64,000 nucleotides of DNA from Arthrobacter sp. MYb213 (GTDB taxonomy: Bacteria > Actinomycetota > Actinomycetes > Actinomycetales > Micrococcaceae): the NCBI RefSeq assembly GCF_002979915.1, contig NZ_PCQA01000001.1, positions 372,001-436,000 on the forward strand, given 5' to 3'. Positions 10,068-19,535 of this stretch are shown in pieces (the stretch's first letter is position 1; the number at the start of each line of letters is the position of its first letter). The position numbers and the translations under genes were made by a program. The notes beneath the pieces were generated by a model, which was not told where the DNA came from, ran no database searches, and saw nothing but the letters and a program-made list of their open reading frames with translations.

Positions 10068-10403
10068 ATGGTACTGCGAGAACTCTCAGACGAAGACCGT
10101 ATTCGGGCTCGTGCCAAGGCATTGGCAGCTCGCACACGCCGTGCAGAACTTAAAGCCCAGTTCAGTACCGGCAAGATCTCCATCACGGAGGTACTAGACT
10201 TGGTATACGAAGACGAGGCTGTGGGACGCATGCGTGTCATGGACCTTCTGGAGTCGGTGCCGGGTGTTGGTGAAGTTCGTGCAGCAAACCTGCTGGAACG
10301 TCTTGGCATTTCCCCTTCCCGTCGCTTGCGCGGTTTAGGCCGCAAGCAGCGCACGGCGATCACCGAACACTTCAAGCAATCGCCACCAAAAACGAAAGTG
10401 TAG
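10068..10403 (+). CDS. mihF: Actinobacterial integration host factor (mIHF)
   Basis: A 111-residue nucleoid-associated protein. The C-terminal half holds a helix-hairpin-helix-like segment, LESVPGVGEVRAANLLERLG (about residues 66-85), typical of the mycobacterial/streptomycete mIHF family, which is unrelated to E. coli IHF. These proteins bend DNA and influence chromosome compaction and gene expression. The gene lies immediately upstream of gmk, the conserved actinobacterial order (Rv1388-Rv1389 in M. tuberculosis). It ends 3 bases before gmk. Confidence 0.95.
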   Translation: MVLRELSDEDRIRARAKALAARTRRAELKAQFSTGKISITEVLDLVYEDEAVGRMRVMDLLESVPGVGEVRAANLLERLGISPSRRLRGLGRKQRTAITEHFKQSPPKTKV

Positions 10404-10406
10404 TCA

Positions 10407-10970
10407 ATGACCGCTGCGTCGGTAACTGTTCTAGCCGGCCCCACGGCCGTAGGTAAGGGCACCGTCTCCACCTACATCCGAGATAACTATCCTGATGTCT
10501 GGCTTTCGGTCTCGGCCACAACCCGAGACCCTCGGCCAGGCGAAGAGGATGGAGTTCATTACTTCTTCGTTGGGCCTGAAAAGTTCCATCAACTGGTCGA
10601 TGGCGGTGACATGTTGGAATGGGCTGTGGTGCACGGGCAGAATAGCTACGGGACCATCCGTTCCACGGTTGACGACGCGGTGGCTAATGGCAAAAAGGTC
10701 CTGCTGGAGATCGATCTGCAGGGTGCACGACAGGTTAAAGAGTCGTTGCCTGAGGCAAAGTTCGTCTTTTTGGCCCCGCCAACCTGGGATGAATTGGTGC
10801 GCCGACTGATCGGTCGTGGCACCGAAACGGCTCAGGAGCAGCAGCGTCGTCTAGAAACCGCTAAACTAGAACTTGCGGCTGAATCAGAATTTGATGTCAC
10901 CATCGTAAATGATGATGTTTCACGCGCCGCCGAAGAGCTTGTGGCCCTTATGGGCCTGAAGAATGACTAA
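10407..10970 (+). CDS. gmk: Guanylate kinase
   Basis: A 187-residue kinase converting GMP to GDP. The P-loop [10 protein letters not shown] at residues 9-18 replaces the classic GxSGxGK with a TAVGK form common in Actinobacteria. The GMP-binding region follows: [19 protein letters not shown] at about 36-54 and EWAVVHGNSYGT-like residues near 72-82. It sits between mihF and rpoZ and probably shares a transcript with both. Confidence 0.96.
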   Translation: MTAASVTVLAGPTAVGKGTVSTYIRDNYPDVWLSVSATTRDPRPGEEDGVHYFFVGPEKFHQLVDGGDMLEWAVVHGQNSYGTIRSTVDDAVANGKKVLLEIDLQGARQVKESLPEAKFVFLAPPTWDELVRRLIGRGTETAQEQQRRLETAKLELAAESEFDVTIVNDDVSRAAEELVALMGLKND

Positions 10971-10980
10971 AGGGAGTCCT

Positions 10981-11241
10981 GTGTCCAATCTTGAGGGAAT
11001 CATTAACCCATCGATCGACTCGTTGCTTGAGACCAACGACTCGAAGTACGCGCTGGTGCTCAACGCATCAAAGCGCGCGCGTCAGATCAACGCTTACTAC
11101 GCGCAGCTAAATGAAGGCCTGTTCGAGTATGTTGGTCCATTGGTTGAGACCAAGTTGAACGAAAAGCCACTGACCATCGCATTGCGCGAACTGGACAGCC
11201 AGCTACTGAAGGTCACTCGGGCTGAAGTTACCGAAGACTAA
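10981..11241 (+). CDS. rpoZ: RNA polymerase omega subunit
   Basis: An 86-residue small subunit that helps beta' fold and assemble into RNA polymerase. The core of the family is visible as [19 protein letters not shown] and [13 protein letters not shown] chose GTG 10981 because AAAGGGAG stands about 10 bases upstream; the in-frame ATG at 10963 overlaps the gmk end and lacks a site. A strong terminator follows directly. Confidence 0.95.
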   Translation: MSNLEGIINPSIDSLLETNDSKYALVLNASKRARQINAYYAQLNEGLFEYVGPLVETKLNEKPLTIALRELDSQLLKVTRAEVTED

Positions 11242-11246
11242 CATCT

Positions 11247-11279
11247 AAGATGGCGCCCCGATCGGGCGCCATCTTTTTT
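11247..11279 (+). terminator. Rho-independent terminator after rpoZ
   Basis: A 12-bp perfect stem (11247-11258 with 11264-11275), GC-rich in the middle, runs into TTTTTT. It ends the mihF-gmk-rpoZ unit. Confidence 0.95.
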
Positions 11280-11318
11280 CTTTAACCACCAGGTAAAAAT
11301 CACCAAAGGATATTTCGC

Positions 11319-12545
11319 GTGTTGCGTATCGTTTTGGGCGTCTCGGCCGGGATCGCCGCCTACAAGTCCGTGTTGTTGCTGCGCCTGCTCAAAGAGGCCG
11401 GGCACCACGTCGACGTCATCCCGACCGCGAAGGTAGAAAACTTCGTAGGCAACGCCACCTGGGAAGCCCTCTCGGGCAATCCGGTAACCTCCAATGTTTT
11501 CGACGCGGTGGAGTCGGTGAACCACGTGCGTTTAGGGCAGCAAGCCGACCTGGTGCTGATCGTGCCGGCTACGGCGGACCTGATGGCCAAGGCTGCGGCG
11601 GGGATCGCCGATGATTTGTTGACCGGCACGCTACTAGCGACCCGGGCTCCGGTAGTGATGGCCCCGGCGATGCACACCGAAATGTGGCAGCACCAGGCCA
11701 CCCGCGCCAACGTCGCTACCCTGCGCTCACGCGGGGTGACCATCATCGAACCGGCTAGCGGACGGTTGACCGGAAAAGACTCCGGACCGGGACGACTTCC
11801 CGAACCCGAAGATATTTTTGCGCAGATTACCCCGTTACTAAGTACCCCAATCCTGGCCGGACAGCGCGTGTTGATCACCGCCGGCGGTACCCGCGAGCCG
11901 CTAGACCCGGTGCGCTTTTTGGGTAACCGATCCTCGGGCCGTCAGGGGGTGGCGCTGGCGCAGGCAGCCCGTGATGCCGGCGCCGAGGTGACGTTGCTAG
12001 CCACGCACCTGGAAGTTGCCCCGCCGGCCGGGGTACGTCTGGTGCATGCATCGAGCGCGTTAGAACTGCGCGCCGCGGTGTTCGCCGAGGCTCCAGGCCA
12101 CGATGTGCTGATCATGAACGCGGCGGTGGCCGACTTCCGCCCGGCAAACATCGAAAATTCGAAGATTAAAAAGCGCGATGAACACTCCGCTCCGGTAATC
12201 ACCTTGGTGCGCAACCCGGATATTCTGGCCGAGATTGTGCAGGCGCGTGCGCAGGATGCGACGCTGCCCTCACTGATTGTCGGGTTCGCCGCCGAAACCG
12301 GTGACGAGCAGGGCAGCGTGCTGGACTACGGACGCTCGAAGCTGGCGCGTAAGGGCTGCGAAATGCTCGTGGTCAACGAGGTGGGTGCGCAGCTGACCTT
12401 TGGGCAAGACACCAACAGCATTCAGGTACTTTTTGCCTCGCAGGCGCCGAGCGTGCAGGCCACCGGAAGCAAACTTGAGGTGGCCCGGGTGGTCATAGAG
12501 CAGATCGCCAGCGCAATAATCGGACATCCGCACGTCATAAAGTGA
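11319..12545 (+). CDS. coaBC: Bifunctional phosphopantothenoylcysteine decarboxylase / synthetase
   Basis: A 408-residue two-domain coenzyme A enzyme. The N-terminal flavoprotein domain CoaC (about 1-185) shows GVSAGIAAYKS at residues 6-16 and the FMN/substrate segment APAMHTEMW near 112. The C-terminal CoaB domain (about 190-400) shows ITAGGTREPLDPVRFLGNRS and the NAAVADFRP segment. It adds cysteine to 4'-phosphopantothenate and decarboxylates the product. The GTG at 11319 has AAAGGA upstream. The gene lies between rpoZ and metK, a common actinobacterial order. Confidence 0.96.
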   Translation: MLRIVLGVSAGIAAYKSVLLLRLLKEAGHHVDVIPTAKVENFVGNATWEALSGNPVTSNVFDAVESVNHVRLGQQADLVLIVPATADLMAKAAAGIADDLLTGTLLATRAPVVMAPAMHTEMWQHQATRANVATLRSRGVTIIEPASGRLTGKDSGPGRLPEPEDIFAQITPLLSTPILAGQRVLITAGGTREPLDPVRFLGNRSSGRQGVALAQAARDAGAEVTLLATHLEVAPPAGVRLVHASSALELRAAVFAEAPGHDVLIMNAAVADFRPANIENSKIKKRDEHSAPVITLVRNPDILAEIVQARAQDATLPSLIVGFAAETGDEQGSVLDYGRSKLARKGCEMLVVNEVGAQLTFGQDTNSIQVLFASQAPSVQATGSKLEVARVVIEQIASAIIGHPHVIK

Positions 12546-12622
12546 GCCGCACCATATGGTGTTTGGTCACGTAACGTCGCAACTAAAGCCAATCGGTCGG
12601 TCAGACCAGATAGAGTAAAAAG

Positions 12623-13828
12623 GTGACTTCAACTACCCCCGAACTTCGTCTTTTCACCTCGGAATCCGTTACCGAGGGACACCCAGACAAAATTTGCGAC
12701 CAGATCTCGGATGCGATCCTCGACGCCATGCTGGCGCAGGACCCGAACTCTAAGGTCGCCGTCGAAACGCTGACCACCACCGGACTGGTGCATGTGGCCG
12801 GAGAGGTGACCACCAACGGCTACGTGGAGATCCCCGAGATCGTGCGCAGCACCATCTTGGACATCGGCTACGACTCCTCGGCCAACGGCTTTGACGGAGC
12901 GCGCTGTGGCGTGTCGGTGTCGATCGGACAGCAGTCCCAGGAAATCCACGACGGCGTGTTTAACTCGCTCGAAGCGCGTGAAGGCACCGCCAAGGACCCA
13001 CGCGATATGCAGGGTGCCGGCGACCAAGGTCTGATGTTTGGCTACGCCTCGGATGAAACCGATTCGCTGATGCCTACCCCGATCTTCCTAGCCCACCGGC
13101 TGTCCGAACGGCTGACCCAGGTGCGCAAGAACGGACGCATGCCGTTGCTGCGTCCGGACGGCAAGACTCAGGTCACTATCGGCTACGACGGGGACACCCC
13201 GGTCTCCATCGACACCGTGGTCGTTTCCAGCCAGCACGCCTCGGAATACGAATTGGCGACCTTGAAGGCAGACCTGCTCGAAGAGGTTGTCACCCCGATT
13301 CTTGAGCGTTCAAATCTGGACACCTCAAGCACCAACGTGATCCTGAACCCTTCGGGTCCCTTCGTGATCGGCGGGCCAGTAGGCGACGCGGGACTGACCG
13401 GACGCAAAATCATCGTAGACACCTACGGCGGATTTGCCCGCCACGGTGGCGGCGCGTTCTCCGGCAAGGATCCTTCCAAGGTTGACCGTTCGGCCGCCTA
13501 CGCGATGCGTTGGGTAGCGAAGAACGTCGTCGCCGCGGGGCTTGCTCGCCGCGCCGAAGTTCAGGTTGCCTACGCCATCGGCGTGGCTCGTCCGGTGGGT
13601 CTGTACGTGGAGACCTTCGGCACCGAAACCGTGGACCCGGCCAAGATTACCCGCGCCATCAACGAGATCTTTGACCTGCGCCCACTGGGCATCATCGAAG
13701 ACCTAGATTTGTTGCGTCCGATCTACCGTAAAACCGCCGCGCACGGCCACTTTGGACGTGACGACAACGACTTCACCTGGGAGCGTACCGACCGCGTGGA
13801 TGCGCTGCGCAGCTGGTTTAACGTCTAG
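12623..13828 (+). CDS. metK: S-adenosylmethionine synthetase
   Basis: A 401-residue enzyme making SAM from methionine and ATP. Signatures are [13 protein letters not shown] at about 17-29, [12 protein letters not shown] near 131-142 and the P-loop-like GGGAFSGKD near 276-284. Length is typical. The GTG at 12623 follows AAAAAG. The 77-base gap to coaBC leaves no room for a standard SAM riboswitch and I see none. Confidence 0.97.
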   Translation: MTSTTPELRLFTSESVTEGHPDKICDQISDAILDAMLAQDPNSKVAVETLTTTGLVHVAGEVTTNGYVEIPEIVRSTILDIGYDSSANGFDGARCGVSVSIGQQSQEIHDGVFNSLEAREGTAKDPRDMQGAGDQGLMFGYASDETDSLMPTPIFLAHRLSERLTQVRKNGRMPLLRPDGKTQVTIGYDGDTPVSIDTVVVSSQHASEYELATLKADLLEEVVTPILERSNLDTSSTNVILNPSGPFVIGGPVGDAGLTGRKIIVDTYGGFARHGGGAFSGKDPSKVDRSAAYAMRWVAKNVVAAGLARRAEVQVAYAIGVARPVGLYVETFGTETVDPAKITRAINEIFDLRPLGIIEDLDLLRPIYRKTAAHGHFGRDDNDFTWERTDRVDALRSWFNV

Positions 13829-13836
13829 GACCTAGC

Positions 13837-15798
13837 GTGCAGCAAGACGCCCTCATATCAGCACCCGAGCCGGCCCGTATTAAGCGGGTTGCTCGGGTGC
13901 TGATTGATTCTTCCGTGCCACATCTAGACCGGCTCTTCGACTATCAGGTGCCCGAATCGATGGTATCCACCGCGGTGGCCGGCACGCGCGTGAAGGTGCC
14001 CTTTGGGGCGCAACAACTGCCCGGTTTTATCACCGAGGTGCTTGAAGACTACGCCTCGCCGATCAAGCTCAAGGCGCTCTCCAAACTGGTTAGCGACAAG
14101 GTGGTGCTACACCGCGAGGTGTATGAGGTCGCCGAACTCGTGGCGCAGCGTTATGCCGGAACCGTGTGGGATGTGGTGCGCTTAGCCGTTCCGCCGCGCG
14201 CGGCCAAGGTCGAAAAGGAAGAGCTGCAAGAGGTAGCTCCCACGTTGCCCGAGCATCCAAATCAGCTCGAACATTACGAGTTGGGTCCCGAAACCCTGCA
14301 GGCGTGGGCCAACGGGGAAACGCTGCGCGCGGTAGCCACCTGGGTGCCGAACTTTTATGGCTCCTGGCCCGGATTTTTGCTCGATGCCTGCCGGCCGGTG
14401 CTGGCCCGCGGGCAGCGCGTGCTGCTGCTGGTGCCCGACGCCAGCGATCTGGCCCGACTGGCCGAACACCTAGACGAGCACTTCGGCAAAGATAGTTATG
14501 GGCGGCTGCAGGCCGACGATGGGCCGACCCCACGGTACCGAAATTTCCTGCGTGCCATCGGTGGGCAGGTGCAGATCGTTATCGGCACCCGTTCCGCCGC
14601 GCAATGTCATATCCCGCAGCTGGGGCTGATCGTGCTCTGGCAAGACGCGGATCAATCCCACCGTGAACAGCGCGCGCCGTATCAGCATGCGCGCGAGGTG
14701 GCGTTGTTGCGCAGCACCCACAGCGACTGCTCGCTACTTATTGCCTCACCGTCGCGTTCGGTGGAGGCCCAGCGCCTGGTGGCTACCGGTTGGGCCACGG
14801 AACTGAAGGTGGCCCGAGCGGTGTTGCGCGCGCAGACTCCACGCGTGGTGGCCACCACCAATGATTTTGAAATGGAACGCGACCCGGTGCTCGCCCGCGC
14901 CCGGATCCCGTCCCTTGCCTGGCGTGAAGCGACGAAGGCTCTGGAGACCGGGCCGGTGCTGGTGCAGGTGGCGCGCACCGGTTTTATGCCCGCGTTAGCC
15001 TGTCAGGACTGCCGTACGTTGGCGCGCTGCCCGGCCTGTCAGGGACCGTTACAACTTGGCGGGTCAAGCCACCATATTTCCTGCAAATGGTGTGGCGAAC
15101 AGTATCGCGAATACCGTTGTGCCGAATGTAATTCGCCACGGATTCGCGCGGCAAGCATTGGCGCGGATCGTACCGCCGAGGAGTTGGGTCAGGCCTTTGC
15201 CAAGGTGCCGGTGATTTCTTCTACCGGGGCTAAACCGGTGCGTCGGCTGGAGCGAAAACCTGCGCTGGTGGTGGCAACCCCCGGGGTGGAGCCGGTGGTG
15301 GACGGCGGCTACAGTGCGGTGCTGCTACTGGACGCGGATAAGATGATGGCTCATGATTCCCTTCGTAATACCGAAGAGGTGCTCAGTCGTTGGTTTAGCG
15401 CTGCCTCCTTGGCCTCAGCTGAGGGGGTCGTGGTGCTGACCGGCACGCCAAGCCCGGCCGGTGCGGCGCTGGTGCGATATGACCCGGCCAGTTTTGCCGA
15501 ACGTGAACTGGGGGAGCGCCGTGAACTGGGACTGCCTCCGGCGGTACGTAGCGCGGTGGTCTCCGGGCCCGGGGCCGAAAGGCTGATCGCGGCCATGTCA
15601 CCACAACTGCGTGAAAAGCTGGCGGTGCACGGTCCGACGATTATTGATGGCCCACCGATCGAACACCGCTATGTGCTGTTCTTTTCCTACGCCGACGGCC
15701 AGCTAGTGACCACCTCACTGCGAGCCTTGCGGGCGCGAATGTCCGCGGCTAAAGATCCGGTAGTGAACATCGCGGTGGATCCCGACGAGGTGCTTTAG
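13837..15798 (+). CDS. priA: Primosomal protein N' (PriA), ATPase-defective actinobacterial form
   Basis: A 653-residue replication-restart protein. The N-terminal 3' DNA-binding domain (VLIDSSVPHLDRLFDYQVP) and the zinc-binding region with paired cysteines (CQDC, CPAC, CKWC, CAEC, about residues 389-432) are intact. Where a helicase Walker A loop is expected, the sequence reads ATWVPNFYGSWPG, with no GxGKT; where DEEH is expected it reads WQDADQSH. The protein is therefore probably a DNA-binding factor without helicase activity, as reported for other Actinobacteria. It starts 8 bases after metK. Confidence 0.92.
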   Translation: MQQDALISAPEPARIKRVARVLIDSSVPHLDRLFDYQVPESMVSTAVAGTRVKVPFGAQQLPGFITEVLEDYASPIKLKALSKLVSDKVVLHREVYEVAELVAQRYAGTVWDVVRLAVPPRAAKVEKEELQEVAPTLPEHPNQLEHYELGPETLQAWANGETLRAVATWVPNFYGSWPGFLLDACRPVLARGQRVLLLVPDASDLARLAEHLDEHFGKDSYGRLQADDGPTPRYRNFLRAIGGQVQIVIGTRSAAQCHIPQLGLIVLWQDADQSHREQRAPYQHAREVALLRSTHSDCSLLIASPSRSVEAQRLVATGWATELKVARAVLRAQTPRVVATTNDFEMERDPVLARARIPSLAWREATKALETGPVLVQVARTGFMPALACQDCRTLARCPACQGPLQLGGSSHHISCKWCGEQYREYRCAECNSPRIRAASIGADRTAEELGQAFAKVPVISSTGAKPVRRLERKPALVVATPGVEPVVDGGYSAVLLLDADKMMAHDSLRNTEEVLSRWFSAASLASAEGVVVLTGTPSPAGAALVRYDPASFAERELGERRELGLPPAVRSAVVSGPGAERLIAAMSPQLREKLAVHGPTIIDGPPIEHRYVLFFSYADGQLVTTSLRALRARMSAAKDPVVNIAVDPDEVL

Positions 15799-15805
15799 CT
15801 CGAGA

Positions 15806-16672
15806 TTAGCTCGGCAGGTGCTGCAGAAATTTGTCGATCGCCGCCGCGGTGTCGCCGGCCTTTTCGTAGTGAATCAGGTGTCCGACGTTGTCCAGTATGA
15901 CTAGCCGCGCGTCGGCAAAGCTTGCCCGAAGGTTCTCTTGGGTTTCCGGGGTGCCTAACTCGTCGAGCATCCCGCCGACCATGAGTACCGGAATGTGAAT
16001 ATCTGCGCTGTATTCGCCCACGGTGTGCGCAATGGAGGCCTGATAGGCCTGGGCGAGGCTCACGCGTGAATGAAAGCCGCCAAAGTAGGCGCGGTGCTGT
16101 TCGCGAACGTACTGGCGCATGGCGCGATCTTTACTCTTGGTCATCACCACGCTCATGGCGTCGGAGAATAACTTCGAGCGCAGCACCGCCGAACCAAGGC
16201 GTTCGGGTAGCTTTGCGCAGACCTCGTAGTAAAAACCGGTGAGTTTGGCCATCAGTGCCTGCGAAGAATCCAACGCTAGCTCGGAGATCGGGTTCAGCAG
16301 CACGAGCCCGGAAAAATCGCGTTCGGTGGCAAGTTTGGCAGCCACCAGCGAGCCAAAAGAATGTCCGAGCAAGATGGTGCCAGCTGGCAGGGCGAACTCG
16401 TCGGCCAACGTGGATAAAGCCGCCGCATAACCGTGGACGTCGTGGGGTAATTGCATCGAGCTGGAGTGGCCGAAACCTGGCAGATCGGGCACGATGATGG
16501 TGTATTGCGGCAGCTGGTCAACGATGCGTTGCAGCCCATGATGATCGCCACGAAAACCGTGGATCGCAAAAATAGTTCCGGCGCTTGGCTGCGTGCTGGC
16601 CGGGTAACTGTAGACCTTGGTGGTGGATCCGTGCAAGGTATGGGTGGTGACCAGTTCGGTGCGTGGCGTCAT
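15806..16672 (-). CDS. Alpha/beta hydrolase
   Basis: A 288-residue hydrolase of the alpha/beta fold. The oxyanion strand HGFRGDHHG (near residues 39-47), the nucleophile elbow GHSFGS with Ser (near 104) and the C-terminal His in NVGHLIHYE make a full catalytic triad plausible. The substrate is unknown; relatives are annotated as esterases or lysophospholipases. I chose ATG 16672 because longer readings run into the end of the upstream regulator gene. It probably shares a transcript with the SorC regulator and is convergent with priA. Confidence 0.8.
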   Translation of the reverse strand: MTPRTELVTTHTLHGSTTKVYSYPASTQPSAGTIFAIHGFRGDHHGLQRIVDQLPQYTIIVPDLPGFGHSSSMQLPHDVHGYAAALSTLADEFALPAGTILLGHSFGSLVAAKLATERDFSGLVLLNPISELALDSSQALMAKLTGFYYEVCAKLPERLGSAVLRSKLFSDAMSVVMTKSKDRAMRQYVREQHRAYFGGFHSRVSLAQAYQASIAHTVGEYSADIHIPVLMVGGMLDELGTPETQENLRASFADARLVILDNVGHLIHYEKAGDTAAAIDKFLQHLPS

Positions 16673-16682
16673 GTATTTAACC

Positions 16683-17720
16683 CTACCCGTCCAGCAGGGC
16701 CAGCGCGGTGCCCTCATCGATGACTAGCTCGGTGATCAGCTGGCCGTTGAGCGCCCCGCGGACGGCTTCTAACTTGCCGCGGCCCGAGACCACGCAGAAG
16801 CGCCGTGGAACCTTGCGCAGTTCTGCCAGGGTGGGCCCGGTGGCTCGAGCGTTGATCTCAATGTGTGCGTCGTCGCCGCTTTTATCGAAAAAGACCGTCG
16901 CGACGTCTCCCACCACACCCATTTCACTGAGCTGCCGAGTTTCGGCCTTACTGAGGTAACCGCCGCGGTACACCTGTGAGGCGAGGTTAGAGTTGGCAGC
17001 TCCCAAGGAGAAGACCGCCAAATTCATTTCACGTTGGATGTTGAGTACGCGGCGTATCGAGGTTTCCTGCCACATCGCCTCGCGGGTGCTGGCTTTGTCG
17101 AAAAAAGCCGGGACCGGGAACTGTTCGGTGCGGGCGGTGAAGGCTTGGCCGAAGCGGGTCAGGATTTCGCTGGCGTAGCGCACCCCACTGGAGACCGGGT
17201 TGGCCGCTCCATTCAGCTGCACGACCACCGAGTCGTGGGTGGGGTGCCCGGCCAGGGCCGCGGAGACCGCCTGCATGGTCTGCCCCCAGGCGACACCCAC
17301 GGTCATTGAGGAGGACACGATCGTGCCCAGTAGGTAGGCCGCATGCGCCGAGACGCGTTGGAGCAATTCGGTGTCATCCATCGAACCGTCGGTGGGTACT
17401 AAATGCACGTTGATCCCGTATTTTTCGGCTAGCTGGTTACTGACCAATGCCGACAGGTTAGCCGAGGGGTTGATCTTCACCGAGACCATTCCGGTGCGTT
17501 TGGCGTGGGCGAGCAACCGCGACACCGTAGACCGGGAGACTCCCAATTCCCGGGCGATCACCTCCATCTTGATGTCCTGCAGGTAATACAACTGTGCGGC
17601 GCGCAAGGCGTCCTTGGCTTTCGGGTTCGCCTGCACGGATGTGCCAGGATTTGGCAGCTTATAGGGTCCGGTGCCGGGTGATTTGTGCATCAATCGGACC
17701 ATTTCTGCACGTTTGTGCAT
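16683..17720 (-). CDS. SorC-family sugar-binding transcriptional regulator (likely glycerol gene control)
   Basis: A protein of up to 345 residues. An N-terminal helix-turn-helix (MEVIARELGVSRSTVSRLLAHAKRTG, about 52-77) is followed by a SorC-type effector domain (about 90-340) with GVAWGQTM and a C-terminal DEGTALALL. Such proteins bind phosphorylated sugars. It diverges from glpD-glpF-glpK with only about 80 bases between, which makes it the best candidate regulator of glycerol use; that is inference. Several in-frame ATGs (17720, 17702, 17690) exist and none has a clear ribosome binding site, so the start is uncertain. Confidence 0.85.
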   Translation of the reverse strand: MHKRAEMVRLMHKSPGTGPYKLPNPGTSVQANPKAKDALRAAQLYYLQDIKMEVIARELGVSRSTVSRLLAHAKRTGMVSVKINPSANLSALVSNQLAEKYGINVHLVPTDGSMDDTELLQRVSAHAAYLLGTIVSSSMTVGVAWGQTMQAVSAALAGHPTHDSVVVQLNGAANPVSSGVRYASEILTRFGQAFTARTEQFPVPAFFDKASTREAMWQETSIRRVLNIQREMNLAVFSLGAANSNLASQVYRGGYLSKAETRQLSEMGVVGDVATVFFDKSGDDAHIEINARATGPTLAELRKVPRRFCVVSGRGKLEAVRGALNGQLITELVIDEGTALALLDG

Positions 17721-17798
17721 TTTGTTTGACCGTTTTGTTCCATGGTGACAAGACTAACTGTTGACAGATACGAACAGTCAATAAAGGGGCATGCAATC
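17721..17798. promoter_or_regulatory. Divergent regulator-glpD intergenic region with candidate operator
   Basis: The region carries TTGACA at 17761-17766, which could be a -35 box, and an inverted repeat TTGAC-N11-GTCAA (17761-17765 and 17777-17781). AAAGGGG (17784-17789) is the glpD ribosome binding site. An operator for the adjacent SorC protein here would control both directions. The repeat is short, so the assignment is tentative. Confidence 0.4.
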
Positions 17799-19478
17799 GT
17801 GAATCGGGACCAGCTAGAGCAACTACGTGCACGGCCAAAGGCACGGGTGCTCGTTGTCGGCGGTGGCATCAATGGTGTGGCAACCTTCCGCTACTTAGCG
17901 ATGCAGGGAATCGATGTGGCACTGGTAGAGCGTGGCGATTACTGCCAAGGAGCCTCCGGCGCGAGCTCACATATGATCCACGGTGGGATCCGTTACCTCG
18001 AAAACGGTGAATTCCGCCTCGTACACGAGTCGGTCCAGGAACGTAATTCGTTGCTGGAGATCGCTCCGCACTACGTGAAGCCGTTGCAGACCACCATTCC
18101 GATTTTCTCCACCTTCTCCGGCATGCTCAGCGCACCGATCCGTTTCTTGACTCACAAGTCCGGGAAGCCTACCGAGCGCGGTGCCGCGCTCATTAAAGCC
18201 GGACTGATCATGTACGACGTGTTCGCCGGCATCGGTGGACGCAACACCCCATGGCACAACTTCAAAGGCACCAAGGCGGCCCGCAAGGACCTGCCAGAAC
18301 TGCGCGAGGACGTCAAATACACCGCCACCTACTTCGACGCCTCGGTGCACAATCCAGAACGCCTGACCCTCGATGTGTTGCGCGACGGTCTGGGTGCCAA
18401 CGATCAGGCGCGAGCTAGCAACTACGTGGAGCTAGCCACCGTCACCGACGGCACCGCGACGCTGCGCGACGTGCTGACCGGCGAGCAGTTCGACTTCCAA
18501 GCCGAGGTCATCATCAACGCCACCGGTGCCTGGGTGGATCTGACCAACGCTGAGCTTGGTAAAAACACCAAGTGGACCGGCGGCACCAAGGGCTCACACA
18601 TCGTGCTTGATCACCCAGAGCTGCTGGCGGCGACCGGCGGACGCGAAATTTTCTTCGAAAACGAAGACGGCCGCATCGTCTTGATCTACCCAATGCTCGG
18701 TCGGGTACTGGTGGGAACCACCGACCTGGAGCACGACATGCGTGAACCGGCGGTTTGCACCGACGAGGAAGTTGCGTACTTCTTCGATTTGATCGGCCAG
18801 GTCTTCCCGCGAATTTCCGTGAGCGAAGAGCAGATCGTCTACAAGTTCTCCGGTGTGCGTCCACTGCCGAACCACGACGACACCGCCCCGGGCTTCGTTT
18901 CCCGTGATTACCAGGTGAAGGAAACCCGGCTGACCGATTCCACCATGATGCTTTCGCTGATCGGCGGCAAGTGGACCACCTTCCGCGCGCTGGCCGAAAA
19001 CCTCGGCGGCAAGGCGCTGGACTTCCTGGGCGAGAGCGAAAAGCACAGTACCCAGGGTGTGGCTATTGGCGGCGGCAAGAACTTCCCCACCAATGAAGGC
19101 CAGCTGGCCGCCTGGTATGCGGCCCGTGAAGACCGTGCTCCGCATGCGCGGCTTCGCGTACTGCTCGAGCGCTATGGCACCGGAGCGGATCGGGTGCTTG
19201 CCGAAGTGGGCGAGCACGAAGAGCTTCTGACGCACAGCAGTGAACTGTCGGTTCAAGAACTTTCCTACCTGGTCTCACACGAGCAGGTCGGGCGCTTGAT
19301 CGATGTATTTATTCGCCGCACCAACCTCGCCTTCCGCGGGTTGGTCACTAAAGATTTGGTCACCGAGGTCGCCTCGCACCTCGCAACACCAATGGGCTGG
19401 AATCAGGCCCAGACCGCAGCCGAGATCGACCATTCGCTCTCGGTACTTGCAGAAAGCCATGGGGTCATCCTCGCGTAA
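17799..19478 (+). CDS. glpD: Glycerol-3-phosphate dehydrogenase (FAD)
   Basis: A 559-residue flavoenzyme oxidising glycerol-3-phosphate to dihydroxyacetone phosphate and passing electrons to the quinone pool. The FAD-binding VVGGGINGV lies at about 20-28, and ASGASSHMIHGGIRYLEN near 53-70 is the family signature. The C-terminal helical domain (about 410-540) is present. I placed the start at GTG 17799, about 10 bases after AAAGGGG; the longer reading from 17742 would begin inside the presumed promoter. It is the first gene of glpD-glpF-glpK. Confidence 0.95.
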   Translation: MNRDQLEQLRARPKARVLVVGGGINGVATFRYLAMQGIDVALVERGDYCQGASGASSHMIHGGIRYLENGEFRLVHESVQERNSLLEIAPHYVKPLQTTIPIFSTFSGMLSAPIRFLTHKSGKPTERGAALIKAGLIMYDVFAGIGGRNTPWHNFKGTKAARKDLPELREDVKYTATYFDASVHNPERLTLDVLRDGLGANDQARASNYVELATVTDGTATLRDVLTGEQFDFQAEVIINATGAWVDLTNAELGKNTKWTGGTKGSHIVLDHPELLAATGGREIFFENEDGRIVLIYPMLGRVLVGTTDLEHDMREPAVCTDEEVAYFFDLIGQVFPRISVSEEQIVYKFSGVRPLPNHDDTAPGFVSRDYQVKETRLTDSTMMLSLIGGKWTTFRALAENLGGKALDFLGESEKHSTQGVAIGGGKNFPTNEGQLAAWYAAREDRAPHARLRVLLERYGTGADRVLAEVGEHEELLTHSSELSVQELSYLVSHEQVGRLIDVFIRRTNLAFRGLVTKDLVTEVASHLATPMGWNQAQTAAEIDHSLSVLAESHGVILA

Positions 19479-19487
19479 CCTGCACCG

Positions 19488-19513
19488 GCCGGCGGTAGGT
19501 TGCCGCCGGCTTT
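19488..19513 (+). terminator. Hairpin between glpD and glpF
   Basis: An 8-bp GC-only stem (19488-19495 with 19503-19510) and a 7-base loop are followed by TTTC. It may stop part of the transcripts or stabilise the upstream mRNA rather than end the operon. Confidence 0.45.
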
Positions 19514-19535
19514 CGAAACCACTAAGAGGTCAACG

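Noticed and set aside
12546-12622. SAM riboswitch before metK
   Set aside because: The gap to coaBC is only 77 bases and shows none of the paired elements of known SAM riboswitch classes.
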